A DNA stretch of 64,000 nt, from NCBI RefSeq assembly GCF_000282095.2, contig NZ_AKKC02000004.1:1798001-1862000 (forward strand), read 5' to 3'. The notes beneath the pieces were generated by a model. It saw only the letters and a program-made list of their open reading frames with translations, made no database searches and was not told the DNA's origin. The translations under genes were made by a program, and so were the position numbers. This document shows, piece after piece, positions 33,515 through 41,915 of this stretch; position 1 is the stretch's first letter, and every line of letters starts with the position of its first letter. Source of the DNA: Rhizobium sp. CF080. GTDB lineage: Bacteria; Pseudomonadota; Alphaproteobacteria; Rhizobiales; Rhizobiaceae.

Positions 33515-34597
33515 ATGTCAGAATTGATTTATCCGGGTCGAGCGCCTGCCTGGCCCGAGCGGAAGAGCGCGGCGCTCGATGCCGTTGTCGCGGAGATTTC
33601 CGGCTGGGAAACCTCTGTCTCCGTCGACCTTCGCGACTTCAAGCTCAAGGAAAACCTCGGTGAATATTCCGAGGGCGAGCACGGCGCGATCATCGGTCCG
33701 ATGCCTGATCGCGGCCCCCCGACGGGCCTTGTCATCCACAAAGGCCTGAAGGTCGCGGAATGGGGAACGCCAGAGCGTGCCGACATCGCCTTCAGCGTCA
33801 GCAAGGGCGCGCTCTCGACGCTTGCGGGGCTGGCACTTGCAAGGAATCTGATGTCGTCCCTTGATGCGCCTGTAGCCCAGTCGGTCAGCGCTGAAGCCTT
33901 CGAGGGGCCGAATGCGGTGATCACCTGGCGGCATCTGCTGACGATGACCAGCGAGTGGCACGGCTCGCTCTGGGGCATTCCGGACAGTATCGACTGGAAC
34001 CGCGCGGTACCGAAATTCCCTGGCTCGCCGCCTAAGGGCACCCCGCGCGACCGCAAGGCGCCGGGCGAGTTGTGGGAGTTCAACGACGTCCGCGTCAATG
34101 TTTTGGCACTTGCCCTGACGCTCCTGTGGAAGCGCCCTCTGGCTGACGTTCTGAAGCAGGAGATTTTCGACCCGATCGGGGCGAGCAGCGACTGGGAGTG
34201 GCACGGTTACGAGACCTCCTATGTCGAGATCGAAGGGCGACACGTTCCTGTCGTGTCCGGCGGCGCGCATTGGGGCGGCGGGCTGATCATCCCGGCGACC
34301 GACCTTGCCCGGCTGGCGCTGCTTTATGTCCGTCGTGGGAACTGGGAGGGCCGGCAAATCCTTCCGGAAAGCTGGTTCGATGCAGTCCGGGAGCCATCGC
34401 TCAATCCGAATTTCGGCCTGATGTGGTGGAATAACGGGCGCTCGACGATCCCGTCGCTCTCCACCTCCGCTATCTGGGGATCGGGCATCGCCTCGTTTCT
34501 CGTGGCCGACGCCGCCAAGGATCTGGTGATCGTCCTGCGTTGGTATGACGTCCCGCGCCGGGATGAATTGATCGGAAAGATCGTCGATGCCCTCTGA
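33515..34597 (+). CDS. Serine hydrolase, beta-lactamase/esterase class C family
   Basis: A 360-residue serine hydrolase without a signal peptide. The catalytic Ser-X-X-Lys is in 'IAFSVSKGAL', and a family pattern 'ITWRHLLTMTSEW' follows. Members are esterases, amidases or peptidases; beta-lactamase activity is not implied. It is divergent from the hydroxyquinol operon and may hydrolyse an ester or lactone form of the substrate. The ATG at 33515 follows GAGGAGG; an earlier in-frame start is not supported. Confidence 0.85.
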   Translation: MSELIYPGRAPAWPERKSAALDAVVAEISGWETSVSVDLRDFKLKENLGEYSEGEHGAIIGPMPDRGPPTGLVIHKGLKVAEWGTPERADIAFSVSKGALSTLAGLALARNLMSSLDAPVAQSVSAEAFEGPNAVITWRHLLTMTSEWHGSLWGIPDSIDWNRAVPKFPGSPPKGTPRDRKAPGELWEFNDVRVNVLALALTLLWKRPLADVLKQEIFDPIGASSDWEWHGYETSYVEIEGRHVPVVSGGAHWGGGLIIPATDLARLALLYVRRGNWEGRQILPESWFDAVREPSLNPNFGLMWWNNGRSTIPSLSTSAIWGSGIASFLVADAAKDLVIVLRWYDVPRRDELIGKIVDAL

Positions 34598-34666
34598 TCG
34601 GACCGCGCCCGACAGCGGCGCATCCGCTTTCGGGTCGAGATGATCAGGAGAAGAGGAGAAGTCAGC

Positions 34667-34970
34667 GTGCCGACGACCGTCATCGGTGAGTTCATCGACC
34701 GCGATGCTCTTTTGCGTCTTGATCTGGCTCCGGCGCTCGCCGATGCCCGCGTCTTGATCGTGCACAACCGAACCCGGGTGGACGCTACGCTGCTCGCTGC
34801 GGCGCCGCATCTCGAGGCCGTCGGGCTGGACAATATCGATCTCGCTGCCTGCAGCGATCGCAGTGTCACGATCCACCCGCCGACCGGCAGACGAAGCAAC
34901 CGCTCGCGTCAGTGATCTTGTTGCCAACCGGATTCTCGGTCACCTGGCAACACGCCATTCATCGTTCTGA
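34667..34970 (+). pseudogene. Truncated D-2-hydroxyacid dehydrogenase
   Basis: A GTG start with a good ribosome-binding site opens a frame whose residues match the N-terminus of D-2-hydroxyacid dehydrogenases ('ADARVLIVHNRTRVDATLL', 'GLDNIDLAACSDRSVTIHP'). A few residues appear to be missing before 'GLDNID', and near position 34890 the family sequence continues only in another frame ('ADEATARVSDLV') before it stops. The NAD domain and catalytic residues are absent. This is a dead remnant. Confidence 0.7.
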
Positions 34971-34983
34971 AAGGTTCCCCTTG

Positions 34984-35829
34984 ATGTCCACGACCAGCCC
35001 CCTCGTTTCCACCCAATGGCTCGCCGACCACCTTGGCGATCAAAAGCTCGTCGTACTCGACGGCTCGTTCAAGCTGCCGGGAGTGACGCCGATCGCCAGG
35101 GAAGACTACCAGGCACGGCATATTCCGGGCGCCCGCTTCTTCGATATCGACGCGGTCGCCGACCATTCGACCACGCTCCCTCACATGCTGCCCTCGCCAG
35201 CCGAGTTCGAAAAGGCGGCCGAGGCGCTCGGCATTTCCAACGACAGCTTCATCGTCGTCTACGATACGCCAGGCCTGATGTCGGCGGGGCGGATCTGGTG
35301 GACCTTCCGCGTATTCGGGCATCAGCAGGTCGCGATCCTTGACGGCGGCCTCAAGGCCTGGATGGCCGAGGGGCGGCCGGTGACGGCGGAAACGCCGGAG
35401 GTCACGCGCGGCGCCTTCAAGGCGACATTCGATGCCGGTCGCGTCGTCTCGAAGGCCGACTTGCTCGAGAACGTCAGCACCGGCGAGCGCCCGCTGATCG
35501 ATGCCCGCTCGGCCGCCCGCTTCAACGCCGTCGAGAAGGAGGCGCGTCCCGGCCTTCGCTCCGGCCATGTCCCCGGCAGCCTCAACCTGCCCTTCAACCT
35601 GCTGACCGATCCCGAAACCGGCAGGATGAAGCCGGTCGCCGATATCGAGAGACTGTTCCGTGACGCCGGTCTCGACATGTCGAAGCCGACGATCGCCTCC
35701 TGCGGCTCGGGCGTCACGGCCTGTGCGCTGGTCTTCGGCATGTATCTCACCGGCAAGGACGATGTCGCGGTCTATGACGGCGCCTGGACGGAATGGGGCA
35801 TGCCGGGCGAAACGCCTGTCGAGCCCTGA
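34984..35829 (+). CDS. sseA: 3-Mercaptopyruvate sulfurtransferase (rhodanese family)
   Basis: A 281-residue protein with two rhodanese domains. The second holds the catalytic Cys240 in the loop CGSGVTA, which is the mercaptopyruvate-sulfurtransferase type; the first has Arg and 'DGGLKAWMAEGRPV' landmarks. It moves sulfur from 3-mercaptopyruvate to a thiol or cyanide, leaving pyruvate. It is followed after 14 bases by the FAD/Fe-S oxidase gene. A persulfide-dioxygenase-like gene lies 9 kb downstream. The ATG at 34984 has AAAGG upstream. Confidence 0.88.
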   Translation: MSTTSPLVSTQWLADHLGDQKLVVLDGSFKLPGVTPIAREDYQARHIPGARFFDIDAVADHSTTLPHMLPSPAEFEKAAEALGISNDSFIVVYDTPGLMSAGRIWWTFRVFGHQQVAILDGGLKAWMAEGRPVTAETPEVTRGAFKATFDAGRVVSKADLLENVSTGERPLIDARSAARFNAVEKEARPGLRSGHVPGSLNLPFNLLTDPETGRMKPVADIERLFRDAGLDMSKPTIASCGSGVTACALVFGMYLTGKDDVAVYDGAWTEWGMPGETPVEP

Positions 35830-35843
35830 ACAGGATTTTTCCG

Positions 35844-38696
35844 ATGCTGGATCCCGATCACGGCCACCAAGTCTTTCTCGCCTCCGTCCGGCAGGTTATG
35901 CCCGCGGAGAACGTCCTCGAGGGCCTGTTCGAGCGCGTCACCCACGGCGCCGACGCCAGTCCCTACAGCCTCGTGCCGAAAGCGGTACTGCTGGTCGAGA
36001 CCGAGGAGGAAATTGTCCATATCCTGTCGGCGGCCAACCGTACCGGTGTGCCGGTCACGTTCCGAGCCGCCGGCACCAGCCTTTCCGGCCAGGCGGTGAC
36101 GAACAGCGTCCTTGTCAAGCTCGGCCATAACGGCTGGCGCCAGTTCGAAGCGCGCGAGGCCGGGCAGTTTGTGCGCGTCGGCCCGGCCATGGTCGGCGCC
36201 CATGTCAACGCTCGCCTTGCCCGGCACCACCGCAAGATCGGACCCGATCCGGCCTCGATCGGTGCCGCGATGATGGGCGGCATTGCCGCCAACAATTCCA
36301 GCGGCATGTGCTGCGGCACCGAGCAGAATACCTATCGCACGCTGCGCTCGATGCGGATCGTCTTTATCGATGGCACCCGCCTCGACACCGGCGATCCGGA
36401 AAGCCGTATCGCCTTTGCCCGCACCCATGTGGCTTTTCTCGAAGAACTTTCCGCGATCGCCCGCGAGGCAACCGGCGACGCGGTGCTTTCCGCGATGATC
36501 CGCCGCAAATACGAGATCAAGAACACGACCGGCTATTCGCTGAACGCGCTTACCGACTTTACGGATCCGATCGACATCCTCCAGCATCTGCTGATCGGAT
36601 CGGAAGGCACGCTTGCCTTCATCAGCGAGGTGACGCTGGAAACCGTACCGGAACCGAAGTTGAAATCGGCGGCGCTGGTCCTGTTCCCAGACATGCGTTC
36701 GGCCTGCGCCGCCGCCACACGGCTGAAGCTGGAGCCGGTCTCCGCCGTCGAGATGATGGACTTCGCCTCCCTCGCCTCGGTAATCGGAAAGCCAGGCATA
36801 CCTGACAGTTTCGCGACCCTGCCGTCCGGTACGTCGGCGCTGCTGATCGACCTGCGCGCAGAAACGGCCGAAGAGCTCGACCGCTACGCGATTTCCGTCG
36901 AGGCAGCACTAGCCCATTTCGCGCCCCTGGAACGGGCGCTGTTTTCGACCGATCCGGTGACCTATGCGAACTACTGGAATGTTCGCAAGGGCCTGCTGCC
37001 GTCGGTCGGCGGCATGCGCCCGGCCGGCACGACGGTGATCGTCGAGGACGTCGCCGTACCGATCGAACACCTGGCCGATGCCGCCATTGCGCTGCGCGAG
37101 ATCTTCGACCGGCTCGCCTATGACGATGCGATCATCTTCGGCCATGCGCTCGACGGAAACCTTCACTTCGTCTTTCCGCAATCCTTCAATACTCCCGCCG
37201 ATATCGTGCGTTACGCGCTGCTGACAGCCGAGATTACCCAGATGATCGCCGTGCGTTTTGAAGGTGCGCTGAAGGCCGAACACGGGACCGGCCGAGCGAT
37301 GGCGCCGTTCGTCGAACTGGAATGGGGCGCCAAGGCCTATGGCCTGATGCGGCGGATCAAGGCGCTTTTCGATCCAAACGGGATTCTCAACCCGGGCGTG
37401 GTCATTTCCGACGATCCGGACATTTATCTGAAAGCCCTCAAAGCTCTGCCGACGGTTGATCCGCTGATCGACAAATGCATCGAATGTGGCTTCTGCGAAC
37501 CGGTCTGTCCTTCCCGGGCGCTGACCACGACGCCGCGCCAGCGGATTGTCGCGACCCGGGCGCTCGCCGCTGGCACCTTGCCGGACGAGGCGTCCAGGCA
37601 TCGCTACGACTATGCGGCAGTAGATACCTGCGCTGGCGACGGGCTCTGCGCCGGCTTCTGCCCGGTCGGCATCGACACCGGCGAGATGATGCGGACGCGT
37701 CGGCAGCTACGCCGTGGACCGGCCAGCCGCACAGCAGCGCGAACCGTGGAGCATCACATCGGGCTTGCCATGAGCGCGGTACGGGGAGCGCTCGGCGTCG
37801 CCGATCTCGGCCAGCGGGCGCTCGGCCCCGGTGGAATGAACCGCACGATACAGTTGCTGCGCGGAATATCCCGCGGACGCATCCCACAATGGACGCCCTA
37901 CCTGCCGACGCCCGGCCGCAGGCCGAAAACAGGGACGTTTGCAACGACGACCGCGCGTCCCCGGATCGTCCTTTTCTCGAGTTGCGTGAGCAGCGTCATG
38001 GGCCCGGCCCGCGACGCCCCGGACGCACGCCCCCTGTGGGACGTTTTGAAATCCCTGTTCGACAGGGCGGGCTATGACGCGGTGCTGCTCACCGCCGTCG
38101 AGACAGCCTGTTGCGGCATGCCGTTCCAGAGCAAGGGCTTTCCGCAGCAGGCTGCAGAAAGTGCCGCGACGCTCGCCGCGCGTCTTCTGGAAGCAAGCCG
38201 CGGCGGCAGCGATATCGTCGTCAGCGACACGAGCCCCTGCTCCAACCAGATGGCGCTGACATTCCCGCAGAATATCCGGCCAATGGATATTACAGCGGCG
38301 CTCGCCAGGCTCGTCCTGCCCAAGCTCAACATCCGCCGCAAGGCTGAGACGATTGCGCTGCACGTCACCTGCAGCACGCGCAAGATGGGCCAAGACGCAC
38401 TGCTGCTCGAACTTGCTCGCGCCTGTGCGGACGAGGTCATCGTGCCGGATGACATCGAGTGCTGCGGCTTTGCCGGCGACAAGGGTTTCGACACGCCGGA
38501 ACTGAATGCCAGTGCGCTCAGGACCCTGAAGGGTCAGCTGCCGGAGCGCTGCAACACCGGCTATTCGACCAGCCGCACCTGCGAAATCGGTCTTTCGGCC
38601 CATTCCGATCGCCACTACCAGTCAATCGCCTATCTGCTCGACTGGGCCAGTACCGAAGCGCCGGCCCATGCGGCGATCAAACGAACGACACCATGA
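35844..38696 (+). CDS. FAD-binding and Fe-S D-2-hydroxyacid dehydrogenase, fused type
   Basis: A 950-residue fused oxidoreductase. An N-terminal VAO-type FAD domain ('TFRAAGTSLSGQA', 'GGIAANNSSGM'), the FAD-linked oxidase C-terminal domain ('VFGHALDGNLHF' type at about residue 430), two ferredoxin motifs ('CIECGFCEPVCP' and 'CAGDGLCAGFCP') and two CCG domains ('ETACCGMPF', 'DIECCGFAGDKG') are all visible. Such proteins oxidise D-lactate, D-2-hydroxyglutarate or related 2-hydroxyacids and pass electrons to quinone. The next gene encodes ureidoglycolate lyase. The substrate could be a hydroxyacid arising in this pathway; it is not identified. Confidence 0.88.
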   Translation: MLDPDHGHQVFLASVRQVMPAENVLEGLFERVTHGADASPYSLVPKAVLLVETEEEIVHILSAANRTGVPVTFRAAGTSLSGQAVTNSVLVKLGHNGWRQFEAREAGQFVRVGPAMVGAHVNARLARHHRKIGPDPASIGAAMMGGIAANNSSGMCCGTEQNTYRTLRSMRIVFIDGTRLDTGDPESRIAFARTHVAFLEELSAIAREATGDAVLSAMIRRKYEIKNTTGYSLNALTDFTDPIDILQHLLIGSEGTLAFISEVTLETVPEPKLKSAALVLFPDMRSACAAATRLKLEPVSAVEMMDFASLASVIGKPGIPDSFATLPSGTSALLIDLRAETAEELDRYAISVEAALAHFAPLERALFSTDPVTYANYWNVRKGLLPSVGGMRPAGTTVIVEDVAVPIEHLADAAIALREIFDRLAYDDAIIFGHALDGNLHFVFPQSFNTPADIVRYALLTAEITQMIAVRFEGALKAEHGTGRAMAPFVELEWGAKAYGLMRRIKALFDPNGILNPGVVISDDPDIYLKALKALPTVDPLIDKCIECGFCEPVCPSRALTTTPRQRIVATRALAAGTLPDEASRHRYDYAAVDTCAGDGLCAGFCPVGIDTGEMMRTRRQLRRGPASRTAARTVEHHIGLAMSAVRGALGVADLGQRALGPGGMNRTIQLLRGISRGRIPQWTPYLPTPGRRPKTGTFATTTARPRIVLFSSCVSSVMGPARDAPDARPLWDVLKSLFDRAGYDAVLLTAVETACCGMPFQSKGFPQQAAESAATLAARLLEASRGGSDIVVSDTSPCSNQMALTFPQNIRPMDITAALARLVLPKLNIRRKAETIALHVTCSTRKMGQDALLLELARACADEVIVPDDIECCGFAGDKGFDTPELNASALRTLKGQLPERCNTGYSTSRTCEIGLSAHSDRHYQSIAYLLDWASTEAPAHAAIKRTTP

Positions 38697-38707
38697 AAGG
38701 TCTTGCC

Positions 38708-39169
38708 ATGTACGCCATGCCGCTCACCGACGATTGTCTCGAACCATTCGCCACTCGGCTTCGTGCCCATCCTGGAGAGCGCACCGTCTATCCGGTGGTA
38801 ACGGAGCCCGGCGACAGCCCCGGCAAGCCGGTGTTCTCGATCATGACCCACGCACCCGTGGAAGGCGACATCGTCGTAACCAAGCTGGAGCGTCACCCAC
38901 ACACCAGCCAGAGCTTTCTCGCACTCAACTCCGACCGCTGGCTCGTCATCGTCGCTCCCACGAAGGCCGACGGCGATCCGGACGTGGACAAGGCCATGGC
39001 TTTCATCGCAGGCTCCGGCGACGCCATCTGCTTCCATCGCAATGTGTGGCATGCCCCGCTCACCGTCCTCGGTAGGCCGGCCGACATGGCGATGATGATG
39101 TGGAAGGTCGACAGTGGCGACGACAACGCATTCTACGACCTGCCGAAGCCGCTCGTCGTCACCGTCTGA
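38708..39169 (+). CDS. allA: Ureidoglycolate lyase
   Basis: A 153-residue protein of the AllA family, which splits ureidoglycolate to glyoxylate and urea in purine/allantoin breakdown. Family features are 'HPHTSQSFLALNSDRWLVIVAP' and 'ICFHRNVWHAPLTVLG'. The ATG at 38708 has AAAGG seven bases upstream; an ATG at 38693 overlaps the previous stop and is possible. The other allantoin genes are not beside it, although a ureidoglycine aminohydrolase lies at 51692, so in this operon it might act on another compound. Confidence 0.85.
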   Translation: MYAMPLTDDCLEPFATRLRAHPGERTVYPVVTEPGDSPGKPVFSIMTHAPVEGDIVVTKLERHPHTSQSFLALNSDRWLVIVAPTKADGDPDVDKAMAFIAGSGDAICFHRNVWHAPLTVLGRPADMAMMMWKVDSGDDNAFYDLPKPLVVTV

Positions 39170-39259
39170 ACCGCAGGCGCGAGCAATCTGCGCGCGACCG
39201 TAGCGTCAGGCCGTGTTGAGCAAGCCCCGGGGAATTTACCGGCAACGCCTTTGGAAAAC

Positions 39260-39287
39260 GCGCCGGGTTTGTTCATCCACCCGGCGC
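39260..39287. terminator. Bidirectional terminator hairpin
   Basis: Perfect 9-base GC-rich arms (39260-39268 and 39279-39287) around a 10-base loop, in the gap between the convergent ureidoglycolate lyase and hydroxyacid dehydrogenase genes. It could stop both operons. Confidence 0.65.
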
Positions 39288-39323
39288 TCTCGCCCATCCG
39301 AGTGTCCCGTCATGCCGTTTCCA

Positions 39324-40256
39324 TCAATACCCGCGCGTGTATTCGACAACCCCGGTTACCGGGTTGCCGGCAAGGTAGTCGTCGAGATTTTTGGCAAGGT
39401 AGCGCGCGAGGCGCTTATCGGCGTCTTCCGATCCACCGGAGACATGCGCTGTCAGGCGAATACGCGGGTGGCTGTAGAAGGGATGGCCTTCAGGCGGTGG
39501 TTCGGGCATCGTCACATCGAGCGTCGCCGCGCTGATCCTGCCGCCGTCGATCGCTGCGACCAGCGCTTCGTCGTCGATCAGAATGCCGCGCGCCACGTTG
39601 ATGACATGCAGTCCGGGCTTGGCGTTTGCAAAGCGTTCGGCGTTGAAGATCCGCTCGGTTTGCGGCGTCTGCGGCATGGCGATGACCAGATGGTCGCTGA
39701 GCGCCATCAGCCCGTCGAGATCGGCGATACTTTCGACGCCGACCATGTCGATCTTGGAGGACCGGGTCAAGGCGACGACCTTCATGCCGAGAGCAAGTGC
39801 CAACCGCGCCGCCTCGGTGCCGATGGCACCAAAGCCAGCAATCCCGAGCGTTTTGCCGCTGACCGCGCCGAGCATGGTGGGCTGCCATCCTGCGCGATCG
39901 GTAACACGCTGGTCCCAGAACTGCTTTTCATGGGCAAATATCGCCCCGATGACATATTCACCGATCATCGGCGCCTGCACGCCGCGACCGCGTGTGATCA
40001 GCGGAACCTCATAGGCCCACACCGGAAACGTATCGACGCCCGCCGAACCAACCTGGATCCATTTCAGGTTGAACGGCCAGCCGGCAGGCTTTTCCTTAGG
40101 CGCATGCCGCCACTGGGTCTGGAAGGTGAAGAGCGCTTCCGCTTCCAAAGGCACCTCCCAGGCGGCTCCCGTCAAGGCAATGACTTCAGGCCGGGCGTGA
40201 TGGCTTGCAAGATACTCGTTCTGCACCGGAGGCAGGCTGCTGGCGATCTTTATCAA
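39324..40256 (-). CDS. D-2-hydroxyacid dehydrogenase (NAD-dependent)
   Basis: A 310-residue dehydrogenase of the D-isomer-specific family. It has the NAD motif GFGAIG, the catalytic arginine in 'INVARG', and the catalytic histidine in 'TAHVSGG'. Such enzymes reduce 2-keto acids, such as glyoxylate or hydroxypyruvate, or work in reverse. It begins with TTG at 40256, ten bases after GGAGG. It is divergent from the CMD gene across an AT-rich region with two motif copies. Confidence 0.88.
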   Translation of the reverse strand: MIKIASSLPPVQNEYLASHHARPEVIALTGAAWEVPLEAEALFTFQTQWRHAPKEKPAGWPFNLKWIQVGSAGVDTFPVWAYEVPLITRGRGVQAPMIGEYVIGAIFAHEKQFWDQRVTDRAGWQPTMLGAVSGKTLGIAGFGAIGTEAARLALALGMKVVALTRSSKIDMVGVESIADLDGLMALSDHLVIAMPQTPQTERIFNAERFANAKPGLHVINVARGILIDDEALVAAIDGGRISAATLDVTMPEPPPEGHPFYSHPRIRLTAHVSGGSEDADKRLARYLAKNLDDYLAGNPVTGVVEYTRGY

Positions 40257-40330
40257 GGCGTGAATTCCTCCGTTTTATGCGATTTTCTGCACCATAGAAA
40301 ATTTTGCAGCAGGCGCAACACGTAAAGTTT

Positions 40331-40345
40331 GTTTTCATAATTTTC
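40331..40345 (-). promoter_or_regulatory. Shared 15-bp direct-repeat motif, copy 3
   Basis: Minus-strand GAAAATTATGAAAAC, 75 bases upstream of the D-2-hydroxyacid dehydrogenase start. It has the same 9-base period as the other copies. Confidence 0.5.
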
Positions 40346-40450
40346 ACTACTGTTTGCAGGTAGTGACACGAACAACGACGTGTAAATCATGCTGAAATCC
40401 GCCGAAAATGGCGATATTCCTCGGTTAAGCAATGAATCTTTCAAACCATA

Positions 40451-40465
40451 ATTTTCATATATTTC
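40451..40465 (-). promoter_or_regulatory. Shared 15-bp direct-repeat motif, copy 4
   Basis: Minus-strand GAAATATATGAAAAT, between the dehydrogenase and the CMD gene, about 147 bases before the CMD start. Confidence 0.5.
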
Positions 40466-40611
40466 AAAGTTTTTAATTGACAATTCGTGAAATTACGTGA
40501 TTTTCAAGCTACCTCAAGGCATTCGGGTTTGCGCGTTGGCTCAGAGCGTCCCGCTCGCGTTTACGGACCCCGTTACATTCACAAAACCGTTTGGAGATCG
40601 GAAACTTTAAA

Positions 40612-40953
40612 ATGCTGGACTGGATGGGATATCGCGGCGAAGTCAAAAGTCGTGTGGGCGATTTGCGTACGCTCGTGCCGGAAGTCATGAAGGGTTATGG
40701 TGCGCTCGCCATGGCGGGAGAGAAATCGAAGCACCTCGACGCCAAGACCCGCGAAATGATCGCGCTCGCGGTCGCAGTCACGACCCGTTGCGATGGATGC
40801 ATTGCCAGCCACGTAGAAGCCGCGATCTCGCTTGGTGCAACGAAGGAAGAAATCGCCGAAGCGCTTGGCGTCGCGATCGCGCTGAATGCCGGCGCAGCGC
40901 TCGTCTATTCTGCACGCACCCTCGACGCATTCGACAACATGAGCGCGAAATAG
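40612..40953 (+). CDS. Carboxymuconolactone decarboxylase family protein (AhpD-like)
   Basis: A 113-residue helical protein. 'CDGCIASH' carries the redox cysteine pair and histidine of AhpD-like alkylhydroperoxidases, so antioxidant or thiol activity is more likely than ring chemistry. 'ALGVAIALNAGAALVY' is the usual C-terminal part. It is the first gene before YciI and the tricarboxylate-transport genes. The ATG at 40612 has only a weak ribosome-binding site; a TTG at 40591 is a less likely start. Confidence 0.88.
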   Translation: MLDWMGYRGEVKSRVGDLRTLVPEVMKGYGALAMAGEKSKHLDAKTREMIALAVAVTTRCDGCIASHVEAAISLGATKEEIAEALGVAIALNAGAALVYSARTLDAFDNMSAK

Positions 40954-40961
40954 CAGCAAAG

Positions 40962-40999
40962 GCATGCTTCCGGATGAATTACGGAAGCGTGCTTTCGTC
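40962..40999 (+). terminator. Terminator or attenuator after the CMD gene
   Basis: An 11-base stem with one G-T pair (40962-40972 and 40982-40992), a 9-base loop and a following TTTCGTCT. It may lower read-through into YciI and the transporter genes. Confidence 0.5.
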
Positions 41000-41032
41000 T
41001 AGGAAGGCCAAGGGAAACAAGGAAAACGGCGC

Positions 41033-41323
41033 ATGCTTTTGGCAATTCTGTGTGTGGACAAGCCGGACCATCTCGACCTTCGCATGGAGACTCGTCCGGC
41101 CCATGTGGAATTTCTGAATGGCCTGAACGACAAGGGCATTCTGAAGATGGCCGGCCCCTTCCTCGACGCGGAAGGAAAACCATGCGGCACGCTCGCGATT
41201 TTTGAAGCCGCATCGAGCGAGGCCGTCGGAGCGCTTGCCGAAGCCGATCCCTATGCCAAAGCCGGCCTTTTCGCATCCGTTGAAATCCGCCCCTACAATT
41301 GGGTCTTCAACAGCCCGGCATGA
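41033..41323 (+). CDS. YciI-family protein
   Basis: A 96-residue protein of the YciI fold, with the start 'ILCVDKPDHLDLR', then 'RPAHVEFLNGL' (His) and a C-terminal 'VEIRPYNWVFN'. Members are small ferredoxin-like proteins found in catabolic operons; some act as hydrolases or muconolactone-isomerase-like proteins. The function is not known here. It lies between the CMD gene and the TctBAC transporter. Confidence 0.85.
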   Translation: MLLAILCVDKPDHLDLRMETRPAHVEFLNGLNDKGILKMAGPFLDAEGKPCGTLAIFEAASSEAVGALAEADPYAKAGLFASVEIRPYNWVFNSPA

Positions 41324-41396
41324 TGTACTCGCCAGCGGCCGCGATCGAGGCGGACCGCCCTGCGAGCCAATGAGAAGTGATGTCTGGGAGGACATG

Positions 41397-41915
41397 ATGG
41401 AGATACAAAACCGCCCCGTGGGAGGGGATTCTGGTCACGATACCAGCTACCTGCCGCTTGGCGCGAGCTGCACCATTGTCGGCATTGGCGCGATCCTGAT
41501 TGCAAGGGGGTACGAGTACGGGACGCTCACTGCCATGGGGCCTGGTTTCGTTCCGACATTGATAGCCGCGCTGTTGACCTTCTTCGGCGTCGTCATTCTG
41601 GCGTTTCGCGGCGGGGATGTCGCGGCGCAAGAGAAGGACGAACAGGAAAACGGCGCAGGTTACAGGTTCGGCGGCGTCGTTCGGGTCCTTCTGATGATCC
41701 TCGGATCGATCATCGTTTTTGGCTTCGGGCTGAGGGTTCTGGGGCTGGCAATCAGCACCTTCATTCTCGTTTTCCTGGCGAGCTACGCCCGCCGAGACGC
41801 CGAACTGCTGCCAACCCTCCTGCTCGCCGCCTGTCTTTCGGCGTTTGCCTGCGTGCTTTTCGTGGTGCTGCTCGGCGTCAATGTTTCCATCTTTCCGGGA
41901 TTTTCCGATGCTTGA
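41397..41915 (+). CDS. Tripartite tricarboxylate transporter, small membrane subunit (TctB)
   Basis: A 172-residue membrane protein with four hydrophobic helices, the length and pattern of TctB ('TAMGPGFVPTLIAALL' is the family hallmark after the first helix). It forms the membrane complex with TctA, whose gene starts 8 bases before this gene's stop. Two adjacent ATG codons occur; the second, at 41397, has the better spacing from GGGAGG. Confidence 0.87.
   Translation: MEIQNRPVGGDSGHDTSYLPLGASCTIVGIGAILIARGYEYGTLTAMGPGFVPTLIAALLTFFGVVILAFRGGDVAAQEKDEQENGAGYRFGGVVRVLLMILGSIIVFGFGLRVLGLAISTFILVFLASYARRDAELLPTLLLAACLSAFACVLFVVLLGVNVSIFPGFSDA

Larger units (their letters stand above)
40257..40611. 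other. AT-rich divergent control region
   Basis: About 355 bases between divergent genes hold no open frame of note. They contain two copies of the shared 15-bp motif (40331-40345 and 40451-40465) and an imperfect inverted element around 40488-40505 (GTGAAATTACGTGATTTTCA). This is probably the control region of both flanking genes. Confidence 0.5.

Noticed and set aside
33518..34927. A 469-codon minus-strand frame
   Set aside because: It is the antisense shadow of the serine hydrolase gene, whose Ser-X-X-Lys motif and ribosome-binding site are clear.
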